Origin: Rhodanobacter ginsengisoli
Lineage (GTDB): Bacteria; Pseudomonadota; Gammaproteobacteria; Xanthomonadales; Rhodanobacteraceae
Reading direction: 5' to 3'
DNA: 64,000 bases
Assembly: GCF_042657065.1 (NCBI RefSeq)
Contig: NZ_JBHSNF010000001.1
Coordinates: forward strand, 1,364,001-1,428,000
Shown here: one piece after another, positions 41,788-50,248 of the stretch
How the letters are laid out: each line of letters opens with the position of its first letter
Position numbering within the stretch: the first letter of the stretch is position 1
Made by a program: the position numbers and the translations under genes
The notes under the pieces: generated by a model
The model's input: the letters and a program-made list of their open reading frames with translations, nothing else
What the model was told of the DNA's origin: nothing
The model's database searches: none

Positions 41788-42894
41788 ATGAAGGTTCGCC
41801 TCGGCAACACGAAGATCGGTCTGTTCCGCTATCTCGGGCTGTGGGCGGTGGTAGTGGTCGTGTTTACGATACAGCGGTCCATGCAAGACGCGTTGTACGG
41901 AAGAACCTGGACGATCTTCGATGACCTTCGCTGGTCGATTATTCAGTGGTATTCGTGGGCAGCACTGGCACCCCTGGTGTTCCGGTTGGCAGCGAAGTAC
42001 CCGATCCAGTCGCCGGTGCGCCTGCGCGGGCTGGGCATGCAATTGCCCGCGAGCGTGGGCGTGACCCTGCTGGCCATGCTCATGGGCGCATTCGTGTCGA
42101 CCGCATTCGAGCCGAGCTCGTTCGATGTGCAGGTCAGACAGTTTCTTGGCCAGCATTTCGCCACCGGCTTGCTGGCCTACTGGTCACTGTTCGCGATTCA
42201 GCAGGCCATGCAGTTCCACGCCGAAAAGACGCGCCGCGAGATCGAAGCGAGCCAGATGGCGACAGAACTCGCGCAATCGCGTCTGCGCGCGTTGAAGTCA
42301 CAGCTGCAGCCGCATTTCCTGTTCAACACCCTGCATGCGATTGCGACGTTGCTGGACGAGGACAAGCTGTCGGCGGAGGACATGCTGCTGCGCCTGAGCG
42401 ATTTGTTGCGTGCGTTCCTCGAAGACTACGACGGCCAGGAGATCAGCCTGCGGCGGGAACTGATGCTGCTGGATCTCTACCTCGGCATCCAGCGCACGCG
42501 CTTCAAGGATCGCCTGACCACGCAGATCTATGTTGCCCCGGACGCGCTGGACTGCGCCGTGCCGAGCCTGATCCTGCAGCCGATCGTGGAGAATGCCATT
42601 CGCCACGGGATCGGTGAGCGGGTCGGCGCCGATTGCATCGAGATCGAGATCCGACGCGAGGGCGACAGTCTCTGCATCGATGTGCGCAACCGCAACAGCA
42701 CGCTCGAGGAAGGGCCCGCGTCCGGGCACGGCATCGGTCTGTCGAACACGGGGCTGCGTTTGCGTGAGCTGTACGGCGACATCGCGCAGGTACGCCTCGA
42801 GATGATCTGGCCGCAGGGCGTGGTCTGCCGGCTTCGCCTGCCGTTCCGCGAGATCGAGGAACCCGACGACGCGCCCGAGGTCGCGGCCGCATGA
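41788..42894 (+). CDS. LytS-type sensor histidine kinase
   Basis: A 368-residue sensor kinase of the LytS/YehU (His_kinase) family. Four transmembrane helices occupy about residues 12-150. The phospho-acceptor His176 is in LQPHFLFNTLHAI, and the ATP-binding domain carries the N box (PIVENAIRHGIGER) and the glycine box (GHGIGLSNTGLRLRELYG). There is no extracellular sensor domain of note. It is coupled by ATGA overlap to the LytTR regulator. No lrgAB-like target is in the window, so the stimulus is unknown. Confidence 0.93.
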   Translation: MKVRLGNTKIGLFRYLGLWAVVVVVFTIQRSMQDALYGRTWTIFDDLRWSIIQWYSWAALAPLVFRLAAKYPIQSPVRLRGLGMQLPASVGVTLLAMLMGAFVSTAFEPSSFDVQVRQFLGQHFATGLLAYWSLFAIQQAMQFHAEKTRREIEASQMATELAQSRLRALKSQLQPHFLFNTLHAIATLLDEDKLSAEDMLLRLSDLLRAFLEDYDGQEISLRRELMLLDLYLGIQRTRFKDRLTTQIYVAPDALDCAVPSLILQPIVENAIRHGIGERVGADCIEIEIRREGDSLCIDVRNRNSTLEEGPASGHGIGLSNTGLRLRELYGDIAQVRLEMIWPQGVVCRLRLPFREIEEPDDAPEVAAA

Positions 42895-43679
42895 GCATTG
42901 GTACCCTCGTCGTGGACGATGAGCCGATCGCGCGGCATGCGATCGTGCGCCTGCTGCGCGACGATCCGGACATCGAGCTGCTGGGTGAATGCGGCGACGG
43001 CGTGTCGGCGGTCGAGGCGATCCGCTGCCAGTCGCCCGACCTGGTTTTCCTCGACATCCAGATGCCCGCGATCAACGGCATCGACGTGGTCGCGACCATC
43101 GGCGCGGAACGCATGCCGGCGACGGTGTTCGTCACCGCCTTCGAGCAGTACGCGGTGCGGGCGTTCGAGGCGAACGCGGTGGACTATCTGGTGAAGCCAT
43201 TCAGTCGCGAACGCTTCGCGAACTCGCTGCTGCGCGTGAAGGCACGATTGTCCGCCGGGGAGCGCCTGGATGGCGCGGCCTCCGCGCGGATACTGCGGGC
43301 GCTCGATGCCTTGCGCCAGCGCGACGACTACCTGGAGCGCCTGCCCGTGCGCATCGACGAGCACGTTGCCTTCATCGACGTCGACGACATCGTCTGGATC
43401 AAGGCCAGCCGCAACACCGTGCAGATCCATCTGGCCGACCGCGTCCATGAAATGCGCGAAACCATGAGCGCACTCGCCGCACGCCTCGATCCGCGGCATT
43501 TCGCGCGCGTCCATCGCTCCGCCATCATCAACGTGCGGCGCGTCCAGGCCATCCATCCGTGGTTCAACGGCCACCACGTCGTCACCATGGACACCGGCCA
43601 GAAGCTGCGCATGAGCCGCTACCAGCACGAAGCGTTCCTTCGCCTGGTCTCGACCCGGGGCGAGAGACGGGCGGATTAG
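42891..43679 (+). CDS. LytTR-type response regulator
   Basis: A 262-residue response regulator: a receiver domain (residues 1-120) with the phosphorylation site Asp55 in LVFLDIQMP and the conserved late lysine in DYLVKPFSRE, and a LytTR DNA-binding domain (about 150-255) with IVWIKASRNTVQIHLADR and HRSAIINVRRVQAIHPW. It is the partner of the LytS-type kinase just upstream (ATGA). Such pairs regulate virulence, cell-wall or transport functions; targets here are unknown. Confidence 0.94.
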   Translation: MSIGTLVVDDEPIARHAIVRLLRDDPDIELLGECGDGVSAVEAIRCQSPDLVFLDIQMPAINGIDVVATIGAERMPATVFVTAFEQYAVRAFEANAVDYLVKPFSRERFANSLLRVKARLSAGERLDGAASARILRALDALRQRDDYLERLPVRIDEHVAFIDVDDIVWIKASRNTVQIHLADRVHEMRETMSALAARLDPRHFARVHRSAIINVRRVQAIHPWFNGHHVVTMDTGQKLRMSRYQHEAFLRLVSTRGERRAD

Positions 43680-43866
43680 GGCGCACGGCAAGGCGAACGA
43701 GGCCACCTGGATCAGGCGGTTCTTCCGCGTTTTCATGGGACGCTGGGCGTGCCACCCTCCGCGGCGCGCCGCGACCTTCAGCCGGCAGTGAGGTCGGGAT
43801 GAAACCGGTGGGGTCGAAGCGCGCTTTCCGAAAGCGGGCTCCGCCCCTGCCTTCCCGGTCGGCGCC

Positions 43867-45474
43867 TCACCACAGATACAGCTGCAGCGAACTCTCCTTC
43901 GGCTTCATGGGGATCCTCTGCAGCAGTTCGCGATGATCGGGGAAGTTCATCGCGCTGCGCCCGATCAGGTTGTCGATCGCGGCGAGGTCGTGCGGCGGGT
44001 CGATTGCGGACGGGCGCATTTCCCCGGGGTCGGGGAACAGCCCCATGCCGGCGAGCAGGCTGTACCAGGACATCACCGGATAGCCACGACCGAAGCTGCC
44101 CTGCCTGATCCCGCCGATGATCGGCCGGCTCGCCAGCCAGGTCTTCAGCAGCCGTTGCAGCGGTTCCGACAGGTTCGTGTTGGCGGCGTTGGCGCGCCAG
44201 TAGTCGGTGTCGCTGCGCGTGTTGGTCTTGTAATGGGTGACGATGTAATCGCGGGTGCCTTCGAATTGTCCGTTGACCGCCTCGTTGAAGCTGGCCTGCA
44301 CGGTTTCGCCAAGGTCGCCTTTCTCGAGTGCCTCGACCAGCAGCGCCGCGGTTTTCTGCACGAACAGCAGGGCGGTGGCTTCCAGTGGCTCGATGAATCC
44401 CTGCGACAGGCCGATCGCGACGCAGTTGCGGTTCCAGTGCCGGGTGACCCGGCCCACGCGCATCTTGAGGTGGCGCGCGGGGATGTCGGCGTCGAGCAGG
44501 CCCAGGTGGCTGCGCAGTTCGGTCTCCGCCTCGTCCGGCGAGCAGAACGCGGTGCTGTAGACGTAGCCGTTGCCGTGGCGGTTGGTCAGCGGAATCTTCC
44601 ACGCCCAGCCATGGCGCAGCGCGGTCGAGATGGTCTGCGACATGATCGGCCCGTCGTGGGGCGTGGGCAGCGCGATCGCCGCGTCGTTGAACAGGTTCTC
44701 GGCATAGGGGACGAACGGGGTCTTCAGCGCCTTGCCGATCAGCAGCGAGGCGAAGCCGGTGCAGTCGACGAAGAAGTCGGCCGCCAGTGTCTCGTCGCCC
44801 TCCAGTTGCAGCGACGCGATGTCGCCGCGCTGGTCCAGCGTCACCGTGTTCACGTGGCGCGCTACGTGGTGCACGCCACGCTCCAGCGCCTTGCGCTGCA
44901 GGAACGCGCCGAGCAGTACCGCGTCGAAGTGGTAGCCGTACCAGACGTCGAACGGAAAGCTGCGCCGCGGTTTCGGCGCCAGGCAGTCGCGCGCCAGCCT
45001 GGCGGCGATGAAATAGCGGTCGGGATGGGCATGCACGTCCTCGCGGTCCAGCCGACGATGCACATTGTCGACGAACTGGGTCATCGTCATGTTGTCGAGC
45101 ATCGACGCGAACGCGTGGAAGTAGCTTTCGAAGCCGGGCCGGGTCGACCACTTGTCGAAGGTGATGCCGCTTTTGTAGGTGGCGTGGCAGGCGGGCATCC
45201 ATTCCGACTCTTCGATGCCGAGTCCCTCGAAGAAGCCGCGCAGCCACGGCGTGGATCCCTCGCCGACGCCGACGATGCCGACCTGCGGCGATTCGATCAC
45301 GGTGACCTGCAGGCGCGCCCCGTAAGCCGAATCGGCCAGCAGCATGGCGGTCATCCAGCCGGCCGTGCCGCCACCGACCACGACGATCTTCTTCACCGGC
45401 GGTTCGCCCTCGGTACGCGAACCGGCACGATGGGCGGTGACGGTCTGGTTGAACACGGTGGCGGTGTCTGGCAT
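43867..45474 (-). CDS. Flavin-dependent tryptophan-halogenase family protein
   Basis: A 535-residue flavin enzyme of the tryptophan halogenase family, which uses FADH2, oxygen and halide to make HOCl and chlorinate an aromatic substrate. The FAD loop GGGTAGW (34-40), GEGSTP (71-76), the catalytic Lys in ATYKSG (Lys101) and the family motif WxWxIP (Trp290-Pro295) are intact. GTG 45396 would give a more typical N-terminus (509 residues). No NRPS, PKS or flavin reductase gene is adjacent, so the substrate is unclear; several Xanthomonadales and Caulobacter relatives sit beside TonB transport genes. It follows the frameshifted cupin. Confidence 0.9.
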   Translation of the reverse strand: MPDTATVFNQTVTAHRAGSRTEGEPPVKKIVVVGGGTAGWMTAMLLADSAYGARLQVTVIESPQVGIVGVGEGSTPWLRGFFEGLGIEESEWMPACHATYKSGITFDKWSTRPGFESYFHAFASMLDNMTMTQFVDNVHRRLDREDVHAHPDRYFIAARLARDCLAPKPRRSFPFDVWYGYHFDAVLLGAFLQRKALERGVHHVARHVNTVTLDQRGDIASLQLEGDETLAADFFVDCTGFASLLIGKALKTPFVPYAENLFNDAAIALPTPHDGPIMSQTISTALRHGWAWKIPLTNRHGNGYVYSTAFCSPDEAETELRSHLGLLDADIPARHLKMRVGRVTRHWNRNCVAIGLSQGFIEPLEATALLFVQKTAALLVEALEKGDLGETVQASFNEAVNGQFEGTRDYIVTHYKTNTRSDTDYWRANAANTNLSEPLQRLLKTWLASRPIIGGIRQGSFGRGYPVMSWYSLLAGMGLFPDPGEMRPSAIDPPHDLAAIDNLIGRSAMNFPDHRELLQRIPMKPKESSLQLYLW

Positions 45475-45587
45475 GCGAGGCGTACCGGTAGGCAGGACGG
45501 GGCAGGGCGCACGTTGCTGACGTCGACTCTGCCCGCTGCCTCCGCTTTCTTCAAGCTTGCCAGCTTGCCGGCGCCGTCACGCGGGGA

Positions 45588-46047
45588 TCAACGTGACGGT
45601 GGGTCCTTCGCCTGGTTCTTGCCGGACGCCGGCAACGGCAGCTTGATCGGTGCGTGTTCGCCCACCAGCGCCCACACCAGCAGCTGCGCGGGCGCCGTGG
45701 CACTGGCGTTGCGCGAGACCAGGTGGTGCGCGTAAGGCGGCTCATACCAGCTCTGGCCCTTGGTGTAGGTGCGCGCTCTGACCTTCCAGCTGCGAGACCA
45801 CGCTGCCTTCTAGCACGTAGGCGAACACCGGACCCGGATGTACGTGGGGCTGTGAAACCTGTCCGGGCGCGTAGCTCACGGTCACCATCACCACATGCCT
45901 GCCGCCGGTTTCGGCGATCGGCTGCACCATCAGCAGCTGGTGCGATTCCCCGCCGCCGCCTTCATGAGCGAGCAACGGGTGCCCCGGGGCGAGGGCCGTG
46001 GCCAGGAACAGCGCCGCCAGTGGCAGGCGCAGGGATCGGCTTTTCAT
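45588..46047 (-). pseudogene. Exported cupin protein, frameshifted
   Basis: Signal peptide (MKSRSLRLPLAALFLATALA) and a cupin with PHVHPGPVFAYVLEG are read from ATG 46047, which has GGAG before it. At about 45771-45780 the frame changes: one reading ends at 45742, but shifting by one base continues with RTYTKGQSWYEPP, HHLVSRNASA and a stop at 45588, which fits the rest of a cupin. This is either a true one-base insertion, making the gene broken, or a sequencing error. It lies in a cluster with a carboxymuconolactone-decarboxylase-like gene and the halogenase. Confidence 0.75.
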
Positions 46048-46066
46048 GTCGGGTTTCTCCGCGGGC

Positions 46067-46504
46067 TCAGGCCGGGGTCTTGCGGAAGGCGATGGAGAAG
46101 CGGTTCCAGCCATTGATCGCCACCACCAGCAGGGTCAGGTCGGTGATTTCCTCGGGCGAGAAGTGCGGTTCCACCTGCGCCCACACGGCGTCGGGCACGT
46201 GGGTCTCGCTGACCAGGGTCAGCGATTCGGTCCAGGCCAGCGCGGCGCGCTCGCGATCGGTGAAGAACGGGGTTTCACGCCAGGCGCCGAGCGTGGCCAG
46301 GCGGCGCTCGTCCTCGCCGGCCTTGCGTGCATCGCTGGAATGCATGTCCATGCAGAACGCGCAGCCATTGATCTGCGACGCGCGCAGACGCACCAGTTCC
46401 ACCAGCGATTTCTCCAGCGCGCTCTTGCCGATGCGCTGTTCCAGCCCGACCATCGCCTTGATGGCGTCCGGGCTTGCCTTGTAAAAGTCGAGACGGTTGT
46501 TCAT
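46067..46504 (-). CDS. Carboxymuconolactone decarboxylase / AhpD-like protein
   Basis: A 145-residue protein of the carboxymuconolactone decarboxylase family, all-helical, with the redox CxxC motif of AhpD-type members in INGCAFCMDMH (Cys48, Cys51) and a nearby His. The family covers alkylhydroperoxidase accessory proteins and true lactone decarboxylases; the CxxC and the His favour a peroxidase-type role. ATG 46504 has AGGAG seven bases before it; ATG 46510 is too close. First gene of the minus-strand cluster that includes the cupin and halogenase, divergent from a MocR regulator. Confidence 0.86.
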   Translation of the reverse strand: MNNRLDFYKASPDAIKAMVGLEQRIGKSALEKSLVELVRLRASQINGCAFCMDMHSSDARKAGEDERRLATLGAWRETPFFTDRERAALAWTESLTLVSETHVPDAVWAQVEPHFSPEEITDLTLLVVAINGWNRFSIAFRKTPA

Positions 46505-46617
46505 GGTCATGCTCCTGAGGTTGGAGAGGGGGATTCACGGGTTGATGGCGAGCAAGGTTAGACTTGCCCGTGGTCTTCGGAAATAACCGTTTTTCCCCAA
46601 TTCGAGGTGACCACTGT

Positions 46618-48108
46618 ATGGACATCCAATTGGCTATCCGCGGTCGTCGCGACCTGATCGGCCAGGTCTATCGCCAACTGCGCGCGGGCATCGTCGATGG
46701 CCGCTTGCCGGCCGGCTCGCGACTGCCGTCGACACGCGACCTGGCGATCCAGCTGGGGGTCTCGCGCAAGACCACGCTGGAGGCGTTCGAGCGACTGCTG
46801 GCGGAGGGCTACCTGCGCGCCCGCCCGGGTGACGGCACCTTCGTCGCCGACGGCCTGCAGCAGGCGACGACCCGTGCCGTCGTGGCCCAGTCAGTCGCAC
46901 CGCGGCCGGCAGCGGTGTGGCAGCGCGTGCCACCGGCGTTGTCGATGCCGCTGCCGGGCACCGAGCTGCCTCGCGATTATCTCGGCGGCGTCACCGACAA
47001 GCGCCTGTTCGCCTTCGACGCCTGGCGCCGCTGCATGGGGCATGCCCTGCGCACGCAGGCGCGCGGTCGCGGCATCTATCGCGATCCCGGCGGCGAGCAG
47101 GAGCTGCGCCTGGCGATTGCGCGCTACGTGGGCTTCAGTCGTGCGGTGGCCTGTCAGTGGCAGGACGTGATCGTTACCCAGGGGGCGCAGCAGGCGCTGG
47201 ACATTATTGCCCGCGTGATGATCGAGCGCGGCGATACGGTGGCAGTGGAGGATCCCGGCTATCCGCCGGCTCGTTCCAGCCTGCTGGCCCTGGGCGCGCG
47301 GGTGGTGCCGGTTCCCGTCGACGGCGAGGGCTTGCGGGTCGACAAGTTGCCGGATGCGGCGAAGCTGGTCTACGTGACCCCTTCGCACCAGTTTCCGCTG
47401 GGTATGCCGATGAGCCTGGAGCGCCGCCTGGCCCTGCTGGAGTGGGCGTCCGCCCGGGGCGCGTTGATCGTCGAGGACGACTACGACGGCGAGTTCCGCT
47501 TCGAGGGTCGGCCGCTGGATTCGCTCAAGAGCCTGGACCGCGCCGGCGTGGTGGCCTATGTCGGCACGTTCTCCAAGACCATTTTTCCCGAGCTGCGGCT
47601 GGGCTACGTGGTGCCGCCGCCGTCGCTGGCCGAGGCCTGTCTCAAGGCTCGTCAGCTCAACGACTGGCATGGCTGCAGCCTGACCCAGGCGGCGCTCGCC
47701 CGGTTCATGCTGGATGGCGATTTCGCCCGCCACCTGCGGCGGGTGCAGAAGCACTATGCATTGCGTCGCGAGGCCTTGCTGACCCACTTGCGCGGCGAGT
47801 TGGCGCCTTGGCTCACGCCGATCGCGCCGGCCGCAGGCATTCATCTGGCCGCGCTGCTGCGCGAAGGTATCGCGGAGGAGGCGGTGATCGAGCGCGCTCG
47901 ACAGGCCTCGCTCGGCCTCTATGGGATTGCCGGTTTCCATGTGCGCGCCCGCGCCCGCCACGGCCTGTTGTTCGGCTACGGTGCGATCCAGCTGGAAGCG
48001 ATCCACCAGTCGATGGCGCAGCTGCACGCGTTGCTGCGCCAGCTGGCGCCCGCGGCACGGGCGACGCCCGCCCGCCGGCGTCAGCGCAGCGCGATGGAAC
48101 CGGACTGA
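46618..48108 (+). CDS. MocR/PdxR-type transcriptional regulator 2
   Basis: A 496-residue MocR regulator similar to the one at 37695: a GntR-type winged helix (about residues 10-75, LPSTRDLAIQLGVSRKTTLE), then an aminotransferase-like domain with the PLP lysine Lys320 in GTFSKTIFPELRLG. It is divergent from the carboxymuconolactone-decarboxylase-like gene (gap 113 bases) and probably controls that gene, the cupin and the halogenase. The ligand is likely a PLP adduct or amino compound. Ribosome site GAGGTG precedes ATG 46618. Confidence 0.9.
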   Translation: MDIQLAIRGRRDLIGQVYRQLRAGIVDGRLPAGSRLPSTRDLAIQLGVSRKTTLEAFERLLAEGYLRARPGDGTFVADGLQQATTRAVVAQSVAPRPAAVWQRVPPALSMPLPGTELPRDYLGGVTDKRLFAFDAWRRCMGHALRTQARGRGIYRDPGGEQELRLAIARYVGFSRAVACQWQDVIVTQGAQQALDIIARVMIERGDTVAVEDPGYPPARSSLLALGARVVPVPVDGEGLRVDKLPDAAKLVYVTPSHQFPLGMPMSLERRLALLEWASARGALIVEDDYDGEFRFEGRPLDSLKSLDRAGVVAYVGTFSKTIFPELRLGYVVPPPSLAEACLKARQLNDWHGCSLTQAALARFMLDGDFARHLRRVQKHYALRREALLTHLRGELAPWLTPIAPAAGIHLAALLREGIAEEAVIERARQASLGLYGIAGFHVRARARHGLLFGYGAIQLEAIHQSMAQLHALLRQLAPAARATPARRRQRSAMEPD

Positions 48109-48890
48109 TGCACGGACGCGCGGAGCGACCGGGTGGCGCTGCGCGGCGGCGATGCCGGGACGGCCATGAACGAGGGCCACCAGGAACTGGCACAAACCGC
48201 TGGCGCCAGTTACGTTTTGATTACGTGGCCTGGCGTACACCGTCGCTGGAAAAAAGCGATACCGCGCGGGGGCGAGCACCGATACCGGCGAGGGAGCAGG
48301 CGAGCAGCAGGTCGATACCCGGCTTGCGCCCGCAATGTTTCGCCGGAACCCCGATGTTCGCGTCGGCGCATGCAGGCCTGTGCCAGGGGCGGTCACGTCG
48401 GCAGCCGCGAGGCGGTTGTCGCCGATCGACAGGTATGGACCCCGATTCCGCGTCGCCGCGGCGGGCCTGTCGGGCAGCTACTGCGGGAGCATGCTGATCG
48501 GCACGCTCGATCGAGACGATCGCCGGGCCATCCGCCCGGTTCGGGGAGCTGTCTGCCGGCCATGCCATGCATGGCGGGAGCAAGAAGCCATGCCGGACGC
48601 AGATCGCAACAGGGGACATCGCGCGCATGCTGCGCGAGTCTTCCGGCACCGCCGATGCGCACCGGCCACCAGGCGTGGCCGTATTTTCCGATCACGTTTC
48701 CGACCGCGAACCGTGCGGGCTACCCACGCGTGTGCCCGGCGCCGCCCTGGATGGGCGGCAAGCAAGACCGCGAATGCATGTTTCACAGGGGGTCAACCCG
48801 ATCGTTCATGGCCGGTCCCGAGGGGCTGGCCGGCCATGCCGAGGCGACGCGGCACCGCCTGATTCTGCCGCCATCAGCAGGAGAGATCCC
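48109..48890. other. 780-base gap with no recognised gene
   Basis: No frame here looks like a protein in either direction. It contains CGCGCA TGC TGCGCG (48622-48636), a 6-3-6 inverted repeat, and on the minus strand ACGTAATC AAA ACGTAACT near 48220, a direct repeat of a type seen in operators. It may carry a long leader or a decayed gene before the ScyD-like gene. Confidence 0.4.
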
Positions 48891-50039
48891 ATGACCCATC
48901 AAATGCGACTCGTGGCAGGCGCCCTGGCGTTTGCCATTTCCATGGCCTTTGCCCCGACCCCGGCCAGCGCGAAGGGACCGGCACCGATCAGCGCCGCAGA
49001 CATCGCCAGTCTGGTCAGCGTGCACACGGCACAACCGGTGACGATGTCGATTTATGCCACTGGCCTGCTCAACCCGCGCGGATTGAAATTCGGGCCGGAC
49101 GGCAACCTGTACGTGGCCGAGGGTGGTTCCGGTGGCAACGACTCCACCACACCGCTGCAGTGCACGCAGGTGCCGTCGGCCGGGCCATACACCGGCAGTC
49201 CGACCGGAGGCCGGATCTCCAGGATCGACCGCTTCCATGTGCGCACCACGGTTACCGACGGGTTTCCGTCCAGCCAGACCAACCCCGGGCTCGGCTCGCT
49301 GGTCAGCGGTGTGGCCGACGTGGCCTTCATCGGCAACAACCTTTACGCGATAACCGCCGGTTCGGGTTGCTCGCATGGCGTGATCGGCACCTACAACGAA
49401 GTGGCGCTGGTGTCACCGGACGGTTCGATACATCCGATCGCCAATCTCAGTGCGTACCAGATGAGTCACCCGGTGCAGAACCCCGAGCCGGAGGACTTCG
49501 AGCCCGATGGCACCTGGTACAGCATGATCGCGCTTCGCGGCGACCTGTATGCGGTGGAACCCAACCATGGCGAACTGGTGCGGATTCGCCTGAATGGAGC
49601 GGTGAGCCGGGTGGCTGACATTTCCGCCAGCCAGGGTCATATCGTGCCGACCGCGCTGGCGTACCACGGCAATTTCTATGTGGGCAATCTGCACACGTTC
49701 CCGATCGTCGACGGCTCGTCCAAGATCCTCAAGATCACCCCCAGCGGGCAGGTGCGGACCGTCGCCACCGGCCTGACCACGGTGCTGGGACTGGCCTTTG
49801 ATCGCCACGACCGGATGTACGTGCTGCAAAACACCACCGGTTACCTGTTCCCGACACCGGGCGCGGGCAGCGTGGTCCGCATCGATCCATCGGGCCTGCA
49901 GCAGACCATCATTACCGGCCTGGTGCTTCCGACCGGCATGACTTTCGGACCCGACGGGGCGCTTTACATTTCCAACGTCGGCCTTGGATTTCCTCCGATC
50001 GGCCTGGGTCAGGTGCTGAGGTTCGACTTGGGCAACTGA
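48891..50039 (+). CDS. ScyD/ScyE-family exported protein (beta-propeller type)
   Basis: A 382-residue secreted protein with a signal peptide (1-27, ending PASA). The body has repeated GLxFGPDGNLYVAEGG-like strands (TGLLNPRGLKFGPDGNLYVA, VLGLAFDRHDRMYVLQ, PTGMTFGPDGALYISN), the mark of a six-bladed NHL-like propeller. This layout matches proteins annotated as ScyD/ScyE, named from scytonemin clusters in cyanobacteria; in proteobacteria the role is unknown. A strong ribosome site (AGGAGAGATCCC) precedes ATG 48891, and a long hairpin follows the stop. Confidence 0.75.
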   Translation: MTHQMRLVAGALAFAISMAFAPTPASAKGPAPISAADIASLVSVHTAQPVTMSIYATGLLNPRGLKFGPDGNLYVAEGGSGGNDSTTPLQCTQVPSAGPYTGSPTGGRISRIDRFHVRTTVTDGFPSSQTNPGLGSLVSGVADVAFIGNNLYAITAGSGCSHGVIGTYNEVALVSPDGSIHPIANLSAYQMSHPVQNPEPEDFEPDGTWYSMIALRGDLYAVEPNHGELVRIRLNGAVSRVADISASQGHIVPTALAYHGNFYVGNLHTFPIVDGSSKILKITPSGQVRTVATGLTTVLGLAFDRHDRMYVLQNTTGYLFPTPGAGSVVRIDPSGLQQTIITGLVLPTGMTFGPDGALYISNVGLGFPPIGLGQVLRFDLGN

Positions 50040-50050
50040 GTGCGCGCGGC

Positions 50051-50102
50051 GGGGCAGAACGAGGAGTTGGGTCCTGGTGCCCAACTCCTTGGTTCTGCGC
50101 CC
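50051..50102 (+). terminator. Long hairpin after the ScyD-like gene
   Basis: AGGAGTTGGG (50062-50071) and CCCAACTCCT (50080-50089) form a 10-bp stem, extended outward by CAGAAC/GTTCTG after a small bulge. It lies just past the stop and probably ends transcription, although no T run follows. Confidence 0.6.
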
Positions 50103-50248
50103 TGGGCCGGGGATGGCCGGCGGCATGTACGGCCCCGCACCCGCCAGCGCCCGCGCAGCCCGATGGAACCGCGTTGAGGCACGGACGCGTCGCCTGAACG
50201 AGCGGCCCCCTTACCAAGCCTGCCGCGCATCCGGCAGACTGGCCGCCT

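Noticed and set aside
48133..48890. Plus- and minus-strand frames in the gap before the ScyD-like gene
   Set aside because: The translations are Arg/Pro/Ala-rich, have no motif or signal and lack ribosome-binding sites. I treat the stretch as non-coding.
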